A DNA stretch of 40,781 bases from Clostridia bacterium (GTDB lineage: Bacteria; Bacillota; UBA994; PWPR01). Location: assembly GCA_003557085.1 (NCBI GenBank), contig PWPR01000069.1:1-40781 (forward strand), written 5' to 3'. The position numbers and the translations under genes were made by a program. This document shows, piece by piece, positions 8,040 through 16,011 of the stretch. The notes under the pieces were generated by a model. It was not told where the DNA came from. It saw only the letters and a list, made by a program, of their open reading frames with translations, and ran no database searches. Within the stretch, counting starts at the first letter, position 1; every line of letters starts with the position of its first letter.

Positions 8040-9443
8040 ATGCAGAAACTTGAAACATTAATTGACTCTTATTATGATGACATGGTGAAAGATATTCAAA
8101 GACTAGTTAAAATTAAAAGTGTCAGAGATGAGCCAAAAGGAAATATGCCTTTTGGAGAAGGTGTTCAAAAGGTATTGGAAGAAGCATTAGCAATGTCTAA
8201 GGAATTAGGCTTTGAAACTACCAATATTGACAACTATGCTGGAGTAGCTAGCTATGGAGATGGTGAAGAGGATATAGCTATAATCGCTCACCTTGATGTC
8301 GTTCCTGAAGGCGATGGATGGACTCATCCTCCTTACAGTGCTACTTATAAAGATGGCGTAATCTATGGCCGTGGGGTGAGTGATAACAAAGGTCCTGCTA
8401 TTATTGGGCTCTATGCTATTAAAGCTCTTATAGAATCTGGTGTGGATATTAATAAAAAGTTAAAAGTAATTTTTGGTACCAATGAAGAATCTGGCATGGT
8501 TGACTTAAAATATTATGCAAAAAATGTCGGCACCCCTAGCTTATCTCTAGTTCCTGATGCTTCTTTCCCTGTTGTAAAGGGAGAAAAAGGTATTATGTCA
8601 TTCAAATTTCAGTCTCTAATGGAGAACAAGGAGTTAACATCCAAAGTTCGAGTGAAATCAGGCTTTGGTGGTAATGCTGTTAACTCTGTGCCTGATTATG
8701 CTGAGCTAGTACTTGATGTGGATGATTTAGATAGCTTTAAATCTTATATAGAGAGCTATAATTCAACAAGTGAAGACAAAGTAGAGCTAATAGAAGATGA
8801 CACTACTATTAAGCTCATTGCAAGAGGTGTATCTGCACATGGCAGTAGACCAGAGACTGGCAAAAATGCTAACTCTATATTGTTTAAATCTCTCTCTGAT
8901 TTAATAAAGGAATCTGAAACAATACTGAGCACATTTGTTAAACTCTATCTTGATAAAATTGCTTTTTATCACCACGGTGAAAAAATAGGGTGTGAATTTG
9001 AAGATGAGGAGTCTGGTAAACTAGCATTTAATCCAGGTTTAATGAGCATCTTAGAAAACGCTATTGAAGTAGCTGTTAATATTAGATTCCCTGTTACATA
9101 TAGTGCTAAGCAAGTGTATCAAGGAATGCAAAAAACTATTGAAGGATTGCCTGTAACAATCATTGAAGGCTCAGATAGCTCCCCTTACTATCATGATGAT
9201 GATAATACAGTCATAAAACAACTAATGAGCATTTATCAAGACTACTCTAAAGACTATGACTCTAAACCATTGGTTATGGGTGGAGGAACCTACTCTAGAG
9301 TTATTTCAAACTCTTACACTTTTGGTCCTGGCTTCCCTTGGAGCAAAAGCAATGCTCATCAACCTGATGAGCAAGCAAGTATGAAAGATATTATTCTTGC
9401 CACTAAAATTTATGCTCAAACTCTATATAAGCTTACAAGATAA
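8040..9443 (+). CDS. pepV: Dipeptidase PepV (M20 family)
   Basis: About 467 residues, matching PepV/Xaa-His dipeptidase length. Zinc ligands are visible in AHLDVVPEGDGW, GRGVSDNKGP, GTNEESGM (catalytic Glu-Glu pair) and LVPDASFP, with a C-terminal SNAHQPDE. A lid domain lies between the halves of the catalytic domain, as in other PepV enzymes. It removes N-terminal residues from dipeptides in the cytoplasm, freeing amino acids. The frame extends back to a TTG at 8028, but GAGG at 8030-8033 places the true start at the ATG at 8040. The gene is the last of the unit and ends before the terminator at 9475. Confidence 0.92.
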   Translation: MQKLETLIDSYYDDMVKDIQRLVKIKSVRDEPKGNMPFGEGVQKVLEEALAMSKELGFETTNIDNYAGVASYGDGEEDIAIIAHLDVVPEGDGWTHPPYSATYKDGVIYGRGVSDNKGPAIIGLYAIKALIESGVDINKKLKVIFGTNEESGMVDLKYYAKNVGTPSLSLVPDASFPVVKGEKGIMSFKFQSLMENKELTSKVRVKSGFGGNAVNSVPDYAELVLDVDDLDSFKSYIESYNSTSEDKVELIEDDTTIKLIARGVSAHGSRPETGKNANSILFKSLSDLIKESETILSTFVKLYLDKIAFYHHGEKIGCEFEDEESGKLAFNPGLMSILENAIEVAVNIRFPVTYSAKQVYQGMQKTIEGLPVTIIEGSDSSPYYHDDDNTVIKQLMSIYQDYSKDYDSKPLVMGGGTYSRVISNSYTFGPGFPWSKSNAHQPDEQASMKDIILATKIYAQTLYKLTR

Positions 9444-9474
9444 CTATAATTATTCTTAAAATTTTATAAAAAAA

Positions 9475-9500
9475 CAGAGTAAGTAATTCTCTGTTTTTTT
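9475..9500. terminator. Bidirectional terminator between pepV and the ABC-F gene
   Basis: CAGAG (9475-9479) pairs with CTCTG (9489-9493), extended by A-run/T-run pairing on both sides (AAAAAA before, TTTTTTT after). It lies between convergent genes. Confidence 0.75.
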
Positions 9501-9532
9501 ATTAATTATGTGGAGTTATTCCTGCTAGTGAA

Positions 9533-11431
9533 CTAGGTCTCCAGCTTTTTAAGTTCTTCGTGTAAACTCAACTGCTCAAGCAGCTCTTCTTCTAGGTCTT
9601 CCTTTTGTCGATATAAAGCTTGCAACTCATCTATATCATTTACACAAAGCAAAGTTTCTTCAAGTCTTAATATTTTGCTCTCACAGTCTTTGATTTTAAC
9701 TTTACAGTCCTCCAACATTCTTTTTTTTCGCCTATGCTCTTTTTCTTGCTCTTTCTTCTCTTCATAAGCTATTTTTCCTTTATTGAGAGTGTTATCCACT
9801 ACTTTAATAGCAGAAGATGTCACTCTCTTCTCTTGCCAAAACTGATAGCCACCTTCAAATATATCGACTTTTTTAGGAGTAATTTCAATAATTTTTGTGG
9901 CTAGTTTGTCAATGAAATACCTGTCATGAGACACATATATAACTGTGCCATCATAAGCTAGTAAACTTTCCTCAAGCTTCTCTCTTGACTCAATATCCAA
10001 ATGATTAGTAGGCTCATCTAAGAAAAGCACATTTACCCCACCATAGAACATTATACTAAGTTTCAGTCGGCTTTTTTCACCACCAGAAAGATTCTCAATT
10101 GTTTTAAATACATCATCTCCTGTAAAAAGAGCTCTAGCTAACTCATGCCTCGTATTAGTTTGGGTGATGTCATGCTCTCTCTGAAATGCCTCTATCAAAT
10201 TGTCTTTTTCATTTTCAAACTCAATAACCTGAGGTAAATACCCCACTTTTACTCTTGATCCTAGTTTGACTTGGCCTTCAGTTGGCTCTATATCTCCTAG
10301 CATTAATCTCATTAGAGTTGTTTTTCCAGCTCCATTAGGTCCAACAATTGCTACTCTATCTTGATAATAAATGGTCATATTTATATCACTAAAAAGATTG
10401 CAATCATCAAAACTATGTCCCAGCTTTTCCATTCGTACAACCTCATTACCAGTTCTACTAGCAATATTATTGTTAATTACTATTTTCTTAGTATAAATCT
10501 GAGGTTTTTCAGGCAAGACAATTCTATCAATTCTTTTTTGTATTTCCTTTGCTCTTTTGAACATTTTTTCACTATCTCTGGAACGACCCCAAATTATATA
10601 TCTTTCTTTTTGCTCTTCCAGTTTATCAAGCTCACTTTTTTTAGCCTGCCATTCAAGAAGCCTTCTCTCTAACCTTGCTTGTCTTTCTTTAATAAAGAAA
10701 TCATAGCCACCATTATATAGCTCCACTCGATTTCTTGTCATTTCAACTATCCTATTAACAGCCTTCTTAAGAAACCATCTATCATGGGAAACTATTACTA
10801 CAGCACCTTCGTATGATTGTAAGTACTCTTCCAACCAAGCCATATATTCCATATCTAAATGATTAGAAGGTTCGTCTAATAATAGAATATCTGGTTCTTC
10901 TAGCAGTATTTTTCCCATAACAACTCTAGATTTCTCTCCACCACTCAACAAAGAAAATCTTCTATTTTGCATATCACTATCAATATTCAAACCTGTAGTA
11001 ATCCTGTCTAATCTTTCTTTTAGCCTATATCCCCCAAGATTCTCGTATTTTTGCTGAAGATGCCCATATTCTAAGACTATCTCTTCTATATTGCTAGGAT
11101 TAGTAGCCATTAATTCCTCCAGCTTTTGCATTTCTTCTCTTATTACATATACCTCTTCAAAAGCTAAAAGTAAAATGTCTATTGTATCCAAACTATCAGG
11201 GTAATCAGGTATCTGATCCAGATAATCAACCCTGACTCCTTGTCTTAAGAAAACGTTGCCACCGTGGTATTCTTCTTTATTCATTAATATCTTAAGTAAA
11301 GTAGTTTTGCCCACTCCATTGGAACCCAAGAGCCCTATTCTTTCTCCTGTATCAATGTCAAAAGATATGTTTTCAAAAATTAGATCTGCACCATAATATT
11401 TGGTCAGATTACTAATAGCACATAATGCCAT
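9533..11431 (-). CDS. ABC-F family ATPase
   Basis: 632 residues with two ABC domains on one chain and no membrane segment. The first has Walker A GSNGVGKTT (about 36-44), signature LLSGGEKSR and Walker B ILLLDEPSNHLD. The second has GPNGAGKTT, NLSGGEKSR and VLFLDEPTNHLD. Between them is the charged interdomain linker, and the C-terminus (about 540-632) is a Lys/Glu-rich coiled coil. ABC-F proteins act on the ribosome, easing stalled translation or protecting against antibiotics. The C-terminal coil recalls Uup/YfmR-type housekeeping members more than resistance proteins, but sequence alone does not decide. Start ATG follows GAGGAG, which overlaps the stop of the preceding reading frame. Confidence 0.92.
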   Translation of the reverse strand: MALCAISNLTKYYGADLIFENISFDIDTGERIGLLGSNGVGKTTLLKILMNKEEYHGGNVFLRQGVRVDYLDQIPDYPDSLDTIDILLLAFEEVYVIREEMQKLEELMATNPSNIEEIVLEYGHLQQKYENLGGYRLKERLDRITTGLNIDSDMQNRRFSLLSGGEKSRVVMGKILLEEPDILLLDEPSNHLDMEYMAWLEEYLQSYEGAVVIVSHDRWFLKKAVNRIVEMTRNRVELYNGGYDFFIKERQARLERRLLEWQAKKSELDKLEEQKERYIIWGRSRDSEKMFKRAKEIQKRIDRIVLPEKPQIYTKKIVINNNIASRTGNEVVRMEKLGHSFDDCNLFSDINMTIYYQDRVAIVGPNGAGKTTLMRLMLGDIEPTEGQVKLGSRVKVGYLPQVIEFENEKDNLIEAFQREHDITQTNTRHELARALFTGDDVFKTIENLSGGEKSRLKLSIMFYGGVNVLFLDEPTNHLDIESREKLEESLLAYDGTVIYVSHDRYFIDKLATKIIEITPKKVDIFEGGYQFWQEKRVTSSAIKVVDNTLNKGKIAYEEKKEQEKEHRRKKRMLEDCKVKIKDCESKILRLEETLLCVNDIDELQALYRQKEDLEEELLEQLSLHEELKKLET

Positions 11432-11441
11432 TTTTCTCTCC

Positions 11442-11976
11442 TCATTTTTTGTTCTTTTTTGTGTTCTTTGTCTTCCTTACTTCATCTTCTTTCTTTTGTA
11501 GCTTTACAAATTCATAAGCAAAATACAAGCTTAATGCTAGGAAAACAAAAGCTACTGGCCTATAATATACAAATCCCCAAATACCAACAACTGCCGCAAT
11601 CAAGCCATGCCACATTCTCTGATTTGGAACAGGATTTTCTAAAAAACCAAAATTGACTAAAGGCTACGAGCAGTAAAAATCCAGTTATCATTTCATATCC
11701 ACTCATCCAAGCTAATCCGGCTAAAACCATATTTAGTCCAAACAACAATATTTTGCTATACTTTGATTCTTCATATTGATAATCCTCTTTAGCTTTGATC
11801 AAATCTCTTTGGTAAATCCAAGCAGCTGGGCCAAACATGGCTCCTCCAACAGCTATTGCCATTTCAGTATATTTTGTATTAAAAGCAAAAGTCATAGCCA
11901 AAACTAAAAACATAACTGCTGGCACAAAGCTATAAATAGTCATCTTTTTTGAAATAAATTTTCTATCTTTATCCAT
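11442..11976 (-). pseudogene. Small membrane protein gene interrupted by a +1 frameshift
   Basis: The first frame (ATG at 11974-11976 after GTAGGTG) gives hydrophobic segments at about residues 14-32, 38-54, 76-92 and 96-111, then after FSQFWFF it runs into an unlikely Cys/Trp-rich tail ending at 11560. From the same point another frame continues with a membrane-like sequence (LENPVPNQRMWHGLIAAVVG, then more hydrophobic residues) and a Lys-rich end, stopping at TGA 11442-11444. Its stop overlaps the ribosome binding site of the ABC-F gene. Removing one T from the run of six (plus-strand A run 11641-11646) joins both parts into a 177-residue protein. This is a recent mutation, a sequencing slip in the homopolymer, or recoding. 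The family is not recognised. Confidence 0.75.
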
Positions 11977-11984
11977 ATAAACAC

Positions 11985-12818
11985 CTACTTCTCTTCTTTT
12001 AGAATTCTTTTACATATATTACTCATCTCTTTTAAATCATGATTCATTAGCTCATTAAAACTCTTAGATAATTGATTTAGCATTTTATTCTCAATATCTA
12101 ACCAATTTTCTTCAATACTTCTTATTGGTAATATATTGTTTGAAGTTGATGTCATAAAAGCACCTTGGATATCTTTGATGTCTTTTACATTGATAATATC
12201 TTCAACTACTTCAATTCCCAGTTCCTGACACAACTTTAAAACTTTCGTTCTAGTAATTCCCATTAAAACTTTGTCTCCTGGAGCAGTATAAAGCTTTCCC
12301 TTCTTTATAAAGAAAACATTAGATCTACTGCCTTCAGCTATATTACCATTTTTATCTACAAGTATAGCTTCATATGCTTTGTTTTCTTTAAGGTGCTGAT
12401 TTATTCTTTCTCTTAATTTTGTATTATGCACTTTTACATTTGGATTATCTCTTGAAACATGATAGTAGACTGTCTTAATGCCTTCTCTAACCATTTCTTC
12501 TGAAGGATAAAAAGATTCAATAAAATAAAATAAAGCTTCATTTTTCGTAATAATTAGTTTTATATTTTGCTCTTTAATATTGTTTATTTTTGAAAGTTTA
12601 CATATTGATAGATGCATTTCTTCCATATCCATTGTAATTTGAATGCCCATTATCTTTGCTGAATCATAGAGCCTTTTAACATGTTCTCTAGCAAATAAAG
12701 GAGTATGATTTATCACACGTATAACCTCATATACTCCCTCTTGCTGATTTATTCTTTTAATTACATCCATATCTTCTAGCTGGATTTCTCCATTTAGATA
12801 GTAATAGTTTTTCATCAT
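11985..12818 (-). CDS. Class IV PLP aminotransferase (BCAT / D-amino-acid / aminodeoxychorismate lyase fold)
   Basis: 277 residues, the usual fold-type IV size. Visible: an N-terminal YYLNGEI start, an EGVYEVIRV segment with the substrate-side Arg, a probable Schiff-base lysine K134 in HNTKLRERIN, EGSRSNVFFIKKGKLYTAP (cofactor-phosphate region) and MGITRTKVL. The fold covers branched-chain aminotransferase, D-alanine aminotransferase and 4-amino-4-deoxychorismate lyase; residues seen here do not settle which. Two ATG codons in a row (12818 and 12815) follow AAAGGT. It is the first gene of a unit with the frameshifted membrane gene (8-base gap) and the ABC-F ATPase. Confidence 0.85.
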   Translation of the reverse strand: MMKNYYYLNGEIQLEDMDVIKRINQQEGVYEVIRVINHTPLFAREHVKRLYDSAKIMGIQITMDMEEMHLSICKLSKINNIKEQNIKLIITKNEALFYFIESFYPSEEMVREGIKTVYYHVSRDNPNVKVHNTKLRERINQHLKENKAYEAILVDKNGNIAEGSRSNVFFIKKGKLYTAPGDKVLMGITRTKVLKLCQELGIEVVEDIINVKDIKDIQGAFMTSTSNNILPIRSIEENWLDIENKMLNQLSKSFNELMNHDLKEMSNICKRILKEEK

Positions 12819-12853
12819 ATTTACCTTTCATATAAAAATATTTGTGAATTTGA

Positions 12854-12874
12854 TATAATAAAATTGTAAGGAGG
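12854..12874 (+). promoter_or_regulatory. Extended -10 promoter and ribosome binding site of the kinase-like gene
   Basis: TGATATAAT (12851-12859) forms an extended -10 like the one at 6565; no clear -35. AAGGAGG at 12868-12874 sits 9 bases before the ATG at 12884. The leader would be very short. Confidence 0.45.
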
Positions 12875-12883
12875 CACATAACT

Positions 12884-13837
12884 ATGATTTCAATTGCAAA
12901 TAAAACTTTTTGGGTAAAAACCATGAAGTGGCCTATTAATGATCTAAAAGTTCAAACATTATCTGACCAAGATATTTATAACACTAAAAGAGTTACCTTA
13001 TATGGTAGAGGCAGTATGCCTGCCACAGTAATTACTAGGTCATGTAAAGCAAATGTCCATAGGTGCAGTTATGATGCTATGATGCTCCGCTTTTTTAATC
13101 AATCATTTCTTTATCCATCTCCTAAATTATACTATGCTAAGGTTGATGATGCAAAAAAAGAATCTACTCTGATAGTTGAAGATATGCACCCGAAGTATAA
13201 AAGTTTTTCTGAGAACCATGTTTTCACTGTAAAAGAAGAAGCAGCTCTTCTTAAAAATTTAAAAATTCTGAACAATTATAAATTGAATAAACAAGACTTT
13301 CAGAACACCCTTGCTTTTATGAAGGATGCTATGCGCTATACTCTTACACCAGTTGAAGTTTTAGCTAGAATTGGCGCTCTTGAAGAGGGTTCGATTATTA
13401 CAAGAGAACAAGCTACTTTGCTAAAATCAATTAGCATACCTTATTTAACTAGTGCAATTAGAACTTTAGAGATGCTGCCTTTAAAAATATCTATCAGAAA
13501 TTTCTCTCCTACTCACATAGTAATTGATAAAAACGATTCTGAAGTAATATTTGTAAACTATAATTATTTTGCTTTAGGGAACTCGTTTGAAACATATGTT
13601 TCCATATCAAAATATATTCCAAAGGATAGAAGAGATGCTTTTCTTAATTTATACCTTGAAAGTATAAATTTTAAAAACAAGACTCAGCTGAACTTAAATG
13701 AGTTAGTAGGTCTTATAAAGTTTGCAATTTCTCTAAACAAAGTTCTGACTTTTGAAGAAATACAAAAAAGAGCTATCAATAAAAACACCTTTGATAGCCT
13801 TTTAGAAAGTATTAAATTAGTGAAAAATATCTTTTAA
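12884..13837 (+). CDS. Degenerate APH/choline-kinase-fold protein (predicted pseudokinase)
   Basis: 317 residues, soluble. The layout follows aminoglycoside-phosphotransferase-like kinases: a helix segment YDAMMLRFF (63-71), a P-x-Y segment SPKLYYAK (79-86), LIVEDMHP (97-103) as the hinge strand, IRNFSPTHIVID (204-215) where the Brenner loop HGDxxxxN should be, and FVNYNYFALGN (223-233) where the DFG-like metal site should be. The catalytic Asp is Asn206, the loop Asn is His211 and the metal-binding Asp is Asn225, so phosphotransfer is unlikely. The assignment rests on pattern similarity only. The gene stands alone with its own promoter; its stop overlaps the stop of ridA. A binding or scaffold role, perhaps in sporulation-like CotS-type functions, is conceivable but not shown. 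Confidence 0.6.
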   Translation: MISIANKTFWVKTMKWPINDLKVQTLSDQDIYNTKRVTLYGRGSMPATVITRSCKANVHRCSYDAMMLRFFNQSFLYPSPKLYYAKVDDAKKESTLIVEDMHPKYKSFSENHVFTVKEEAALLKNLKILNNYKLNKQDFQNTLAFMKDAMRYTLTPVEVLARIGALEEGSIITREQATLLKSISIPYLTSAIRTLEMLPLKISIRNFSPTHIVIDKNDSEVIFVNYNYFALGNSFETYVSISKYIPKDRRDAFLNLYLESINFKNKTQLNLNELVGLIKFAISLNKVLTFEEIQKRAINKNTFDSLLESIKLVKNIF

Positions 13838-14223
13838 TTCTCAATATATGCTATAGCTTCAGCTTCAATTTTAAGTCCATAGTGCAGTTGCCCTATAGCT
13901 AATACACATCTAGCTGGGTAGTCTTTAGTAAAATATTGCTCATATACAGAGTTCACAGCATCCCAGTTGTTTACATCGTTGATATAAATATTTACTTTTA
14001 CTATGTCTTCAATCTTACCACCAGCAGCTTTGATAATTCCAAATATATTCTTAAGTACTTGTTTTGCTTGCTCTTCAATTGGAGCAGAGACTAATTTCTC
14101 TCCTGTTTCAGGCACAATAGGAAGTTGTCCGGAAATATATAATGTGTTACCTGCTAATACTCCTTGCGAATAACACCCATTTGCTTTTGGTGCCAAGTTA
14201 GTGTTAATATATTTTTTTGCCAA
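13834..14223 (-). CDS. ridA: RidA family enamine/imine deaminase
   Basis: 129 residues. The family's signature is clear: CYSQGVLAGNTLYISGQLP, and the active-site arginine R105 in YPARCVLAIGQL with a following acidic residue. RidA hydrolyses reactive 2-aminoacrylate released by PLP enzymes, protecting other PLP enzymes; the several aminotransferases nearby fit this. The frame runs back to a TTG at 14247, but AAAGGAGA (14231-14238) and the family N-terminus (xKKYINTNLAP) support the TTG at 14221-14223. The binding site overlaps the stop of the MFS gene (14237-14239), so the two genes are coupled. Confidence 0.92.
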   Translation of the reverse strand: MAKKYINTNLAPKANGCYSQGVLAGNTLYISGQLPIVPETGEKLVSAPIEEQAKQVLKNIFGIIKAAGGKIEDIVKVNIYINDVNNWDAVNSVYEQYFTKDYPARCVLAIGQLHYGLKIEAEAIAYIEN

Positions 14224-14236
14224 CTCAATCTCTCCT

Positions 14237-15487
14237 TTAATTTGCAATACTTACTTTTGTACTCAAGTTTTGAGACAGCTCTTTCTCTTTTGCTAAAAAG
14301 TCTATTGGTTTTGGCAGCTCTAAGGTCAAAGATCTCATCCATACCATAATACCCAACAAACCAATTCCCGTCAAAGCAAAGACAATATTTAATCCCCAAA
14401 ATCCAGCAATTGTACCGCCTATCATTGGCCCTGCTGCTGCTCCAACTTGGCTTACGCTTGAATTTATGCTTAGTATTCTGCTCCTATAGCTATTAGGTAC
14501 ATTTCTTGTTAACACTGCTGTGGCAGAAGGTGCGATAGCTGCTAAAAATAGGCCGAATAAAAATCTTGTAGCACCAACATAAAGTACTGAGTTTGCAAAC
14601 ACCAGCATTATGCTAAATAGTGCCCCTCCAGCTAATCCTATAGTCATAGCTTTCTTATAAGTGTTCTTACTTCCATACTTGCCCCAATAAGGTGCACCTA
14701 AAACTGTTGCAAATCCAGCTAATGAAAATATAATTCCTGTCATAACTGCTGGGTCTTGACTACTCTGTAGAGCTAAATTTTGCACCATTAGTGGCAAAAT
14801 TGGTTGGATAATGTTTAGAGATAAGTTGAAAACCATCATTATTAAAAACATGGCTGTAAGTATTTTATAGGAAAACGCCATCTTGATATCTTTAATAATT
14901 CTGAATTTAATACTTCTATCACTAGGCACCTCTTCTTTTGTTCCAAAAAGCACAACCAAAGTTGCAAAAAACAATACTATACCAGCAATTATCAAGGTTC
15001 TTCTTAATCCAAAAAAGGCGCTCATATAACCACCAACCATAGGACCTGCAATAGCACCAAAGGAAAATCCTGTATTTATAAATCCTAATGCATAGCCTAA
15101 GTGTTCTTCTGGGGTATTTGTTGCTACCATTGCTATAGCAGAAGGAATAAACCCACTAAACAAGCCTAACAGCAATCTTGCTAAAATTACATGTAAAGGG
15201 CTAGTCGAAAAAGACATGGCGATATAAACAACTGCTATACCAAACCCTGCCCTTAATATCTGTTGTTTTCTTCCATATTTGTCTGCTAAAGTTCCCCAAA
15301 CTGGCCCTATCAAAGCTCCTGTTATAAACGTGGCACTAAAAGCCAACCCTGACAAAAATTCAATATTAGCTTCAGCGCCAACTTCTTGCAATAACATTGG
15401 TAAAAAAGGAGATACTAAAGAAAATGCAATACCTCCGATAACACAGCCAACCCATAATACATATAGGTTTTTTTTCCACAAAGCCAT
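14237..15487 (-). CDS. MFS transporter (DHA1 / MdtG-like efflux)
   Basis: 416 residues with twelve predicted membrane helices. Motif A is GTLADKYGRKQ in the loop between helices 2 and 3, and motif C in helix 5 reads GFSFGAIAGPMVGG, typical of drug/proton antiporters. The start MALWKKNLYVLWVGC resembles MdtG-type exporters. It probably exports a small hydrophobic compound using the proton or sodium gradient; the substrate is not evident. ATG at 15485-15487 follows AAGGAG. It heads a two-gene unit with ridA. Confidence 0.88.
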   Translation of the reverse strand: MALWKKNLYVLWVGCVIGGIAFSLVSPFLPMLLQEVGAEANIEFLSGLAFSATFITGALIGPVWGTLADKYGRKQQILRAGFGIAVVYIAMSFSTSPLHVILARLLLGLFSGFIPSAIAMVATNTPEEHLGYALGFINTGFSFGAIAGPMVGGYMSAFFGLRRTLIIAGIVLFFATLVVLFGTKEEVPSDRSIKFRIIKDIKMAFSYKILTAMFLIMMVFNLSLNIIQPILPLMVQNLALQSSQDPAVMTGIIFSLAGFATVLGAPYWGKYGSKNTYKKAMTIGLAGGALFSIMLVFANSVLYVGATRFLFGLFLAAIAPSATAVLTRNVPNSYRSRILSINSSVSQVGAAAGPMIGGTIAGFWGLNIVFALTGIGLLGIMVWMRSLTLELPKPIDFLAKEKELSQNLSTKVSIAN

Positions 15488-15528
15488 TATCTGTCTCCTT
15501 GTTCTTTCTTAAGTATTTCGCCACTCTA

Positions 15529-15557
15529 ATAATATACTTATGTTTAAACTAAAGCAA
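15529..15557 (-). promoter_or_regulatory. Predicted promoter of the MFS-ridA unit
   Basis: On the minus strand, TTGCTT (15552-15557) and TATTAT (15529-15534) are spaced 17 bases, about 40 bases before the MFS start. An inverted repeat ATACCtGGTAT (15557-15567) touches the -35 and could be an operator. A second possible promoter (TTTACA at 15681-15686 and TATAAT at 15659-15664, 16-base spacing) lies further upstream. Confidence 0.5.
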
Positions 15558-15776
15558 TACCTGGTATACATAGTACAAGATATATTTTACTTATAAAATA
15601 GTCTTTGGAGGACATTATATCTGCATATATCTAAAACAGTAAATTATGCGTGCTAGAAATTATAAAAAAGAAACCACTAATGTAAACATTGATATTAAGA
15701 GTCCATTGTAATTTTGAGTAAGAAATAAGGATTCATCTGTTTTATGGGGAGGGCCTCTAATAGCATGTGCTGTTAA

Positions 15777-15998
15777 TTAATTTTACACAAATGTTCCTGG
15801 AGATATTTTGATTGTCTCTTAGTTTATTTACCACCTGCAACTGGCGATAGTTCCCTCTCTACACTGCCTCTAGATAGAACCTTTACGCAACTTTCAGATT
15901 TTGAAAAAATTGAGTCCTTCTCTAAGCAAGAAATTGATTTGAGTCAAACTATTAAAGATCATCTAATTAAACATTTTAAACTAAAAAGTGGGCATTAA
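15777..15998 (+). pseudogene. Possible 3' remnant of a decayed gene
   Basis: An open frame of 74 codons without a start codon, following a TAA at 15774. Its last 50 residues look protein-like and charged (for example FEKIESFSKQEIDLSQTIKD), unlike chance translation. A neighbouring frame just upstream gives NVPGDILIV before a stop, consistent with a frameshifted continuation. The stop falls inside the htrA terminator hairpin. I do not recognise the family. The rest of 15488-16011 (524 bases) holds the MFS promoters and no other gene that I can see. Confidence 0.35.
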
Positions 15999-16005
15999 GC
16001 CCACT
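15982..16005 (-). terminator. Terminator of htrA
   Basis: AGTGGGC (15987-15993) and GCCCACT (15999-16005) form a 7-bp stem around ATTAA. On the minus strand it is followed by TTTTTAG, just after the htrA stop. Confidence 0.8.
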
Positions 16006-16011
16006 GTTAGT

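Noticed and set aside
2951..9500. The terminators at 2951 and 9475 share the string AAAAAAACAGAGTA and might be copies of a repeat
   Set aside because: The other arms and loops differ, and A-rich stems of this kind arise easily in terminators; too little for a repeat family.
14154..14399. Open frame overlapping ridA and the MFS end
   Set aside because: Wholly covered by two well-supported genes in other frames; contains no recognisable protein.
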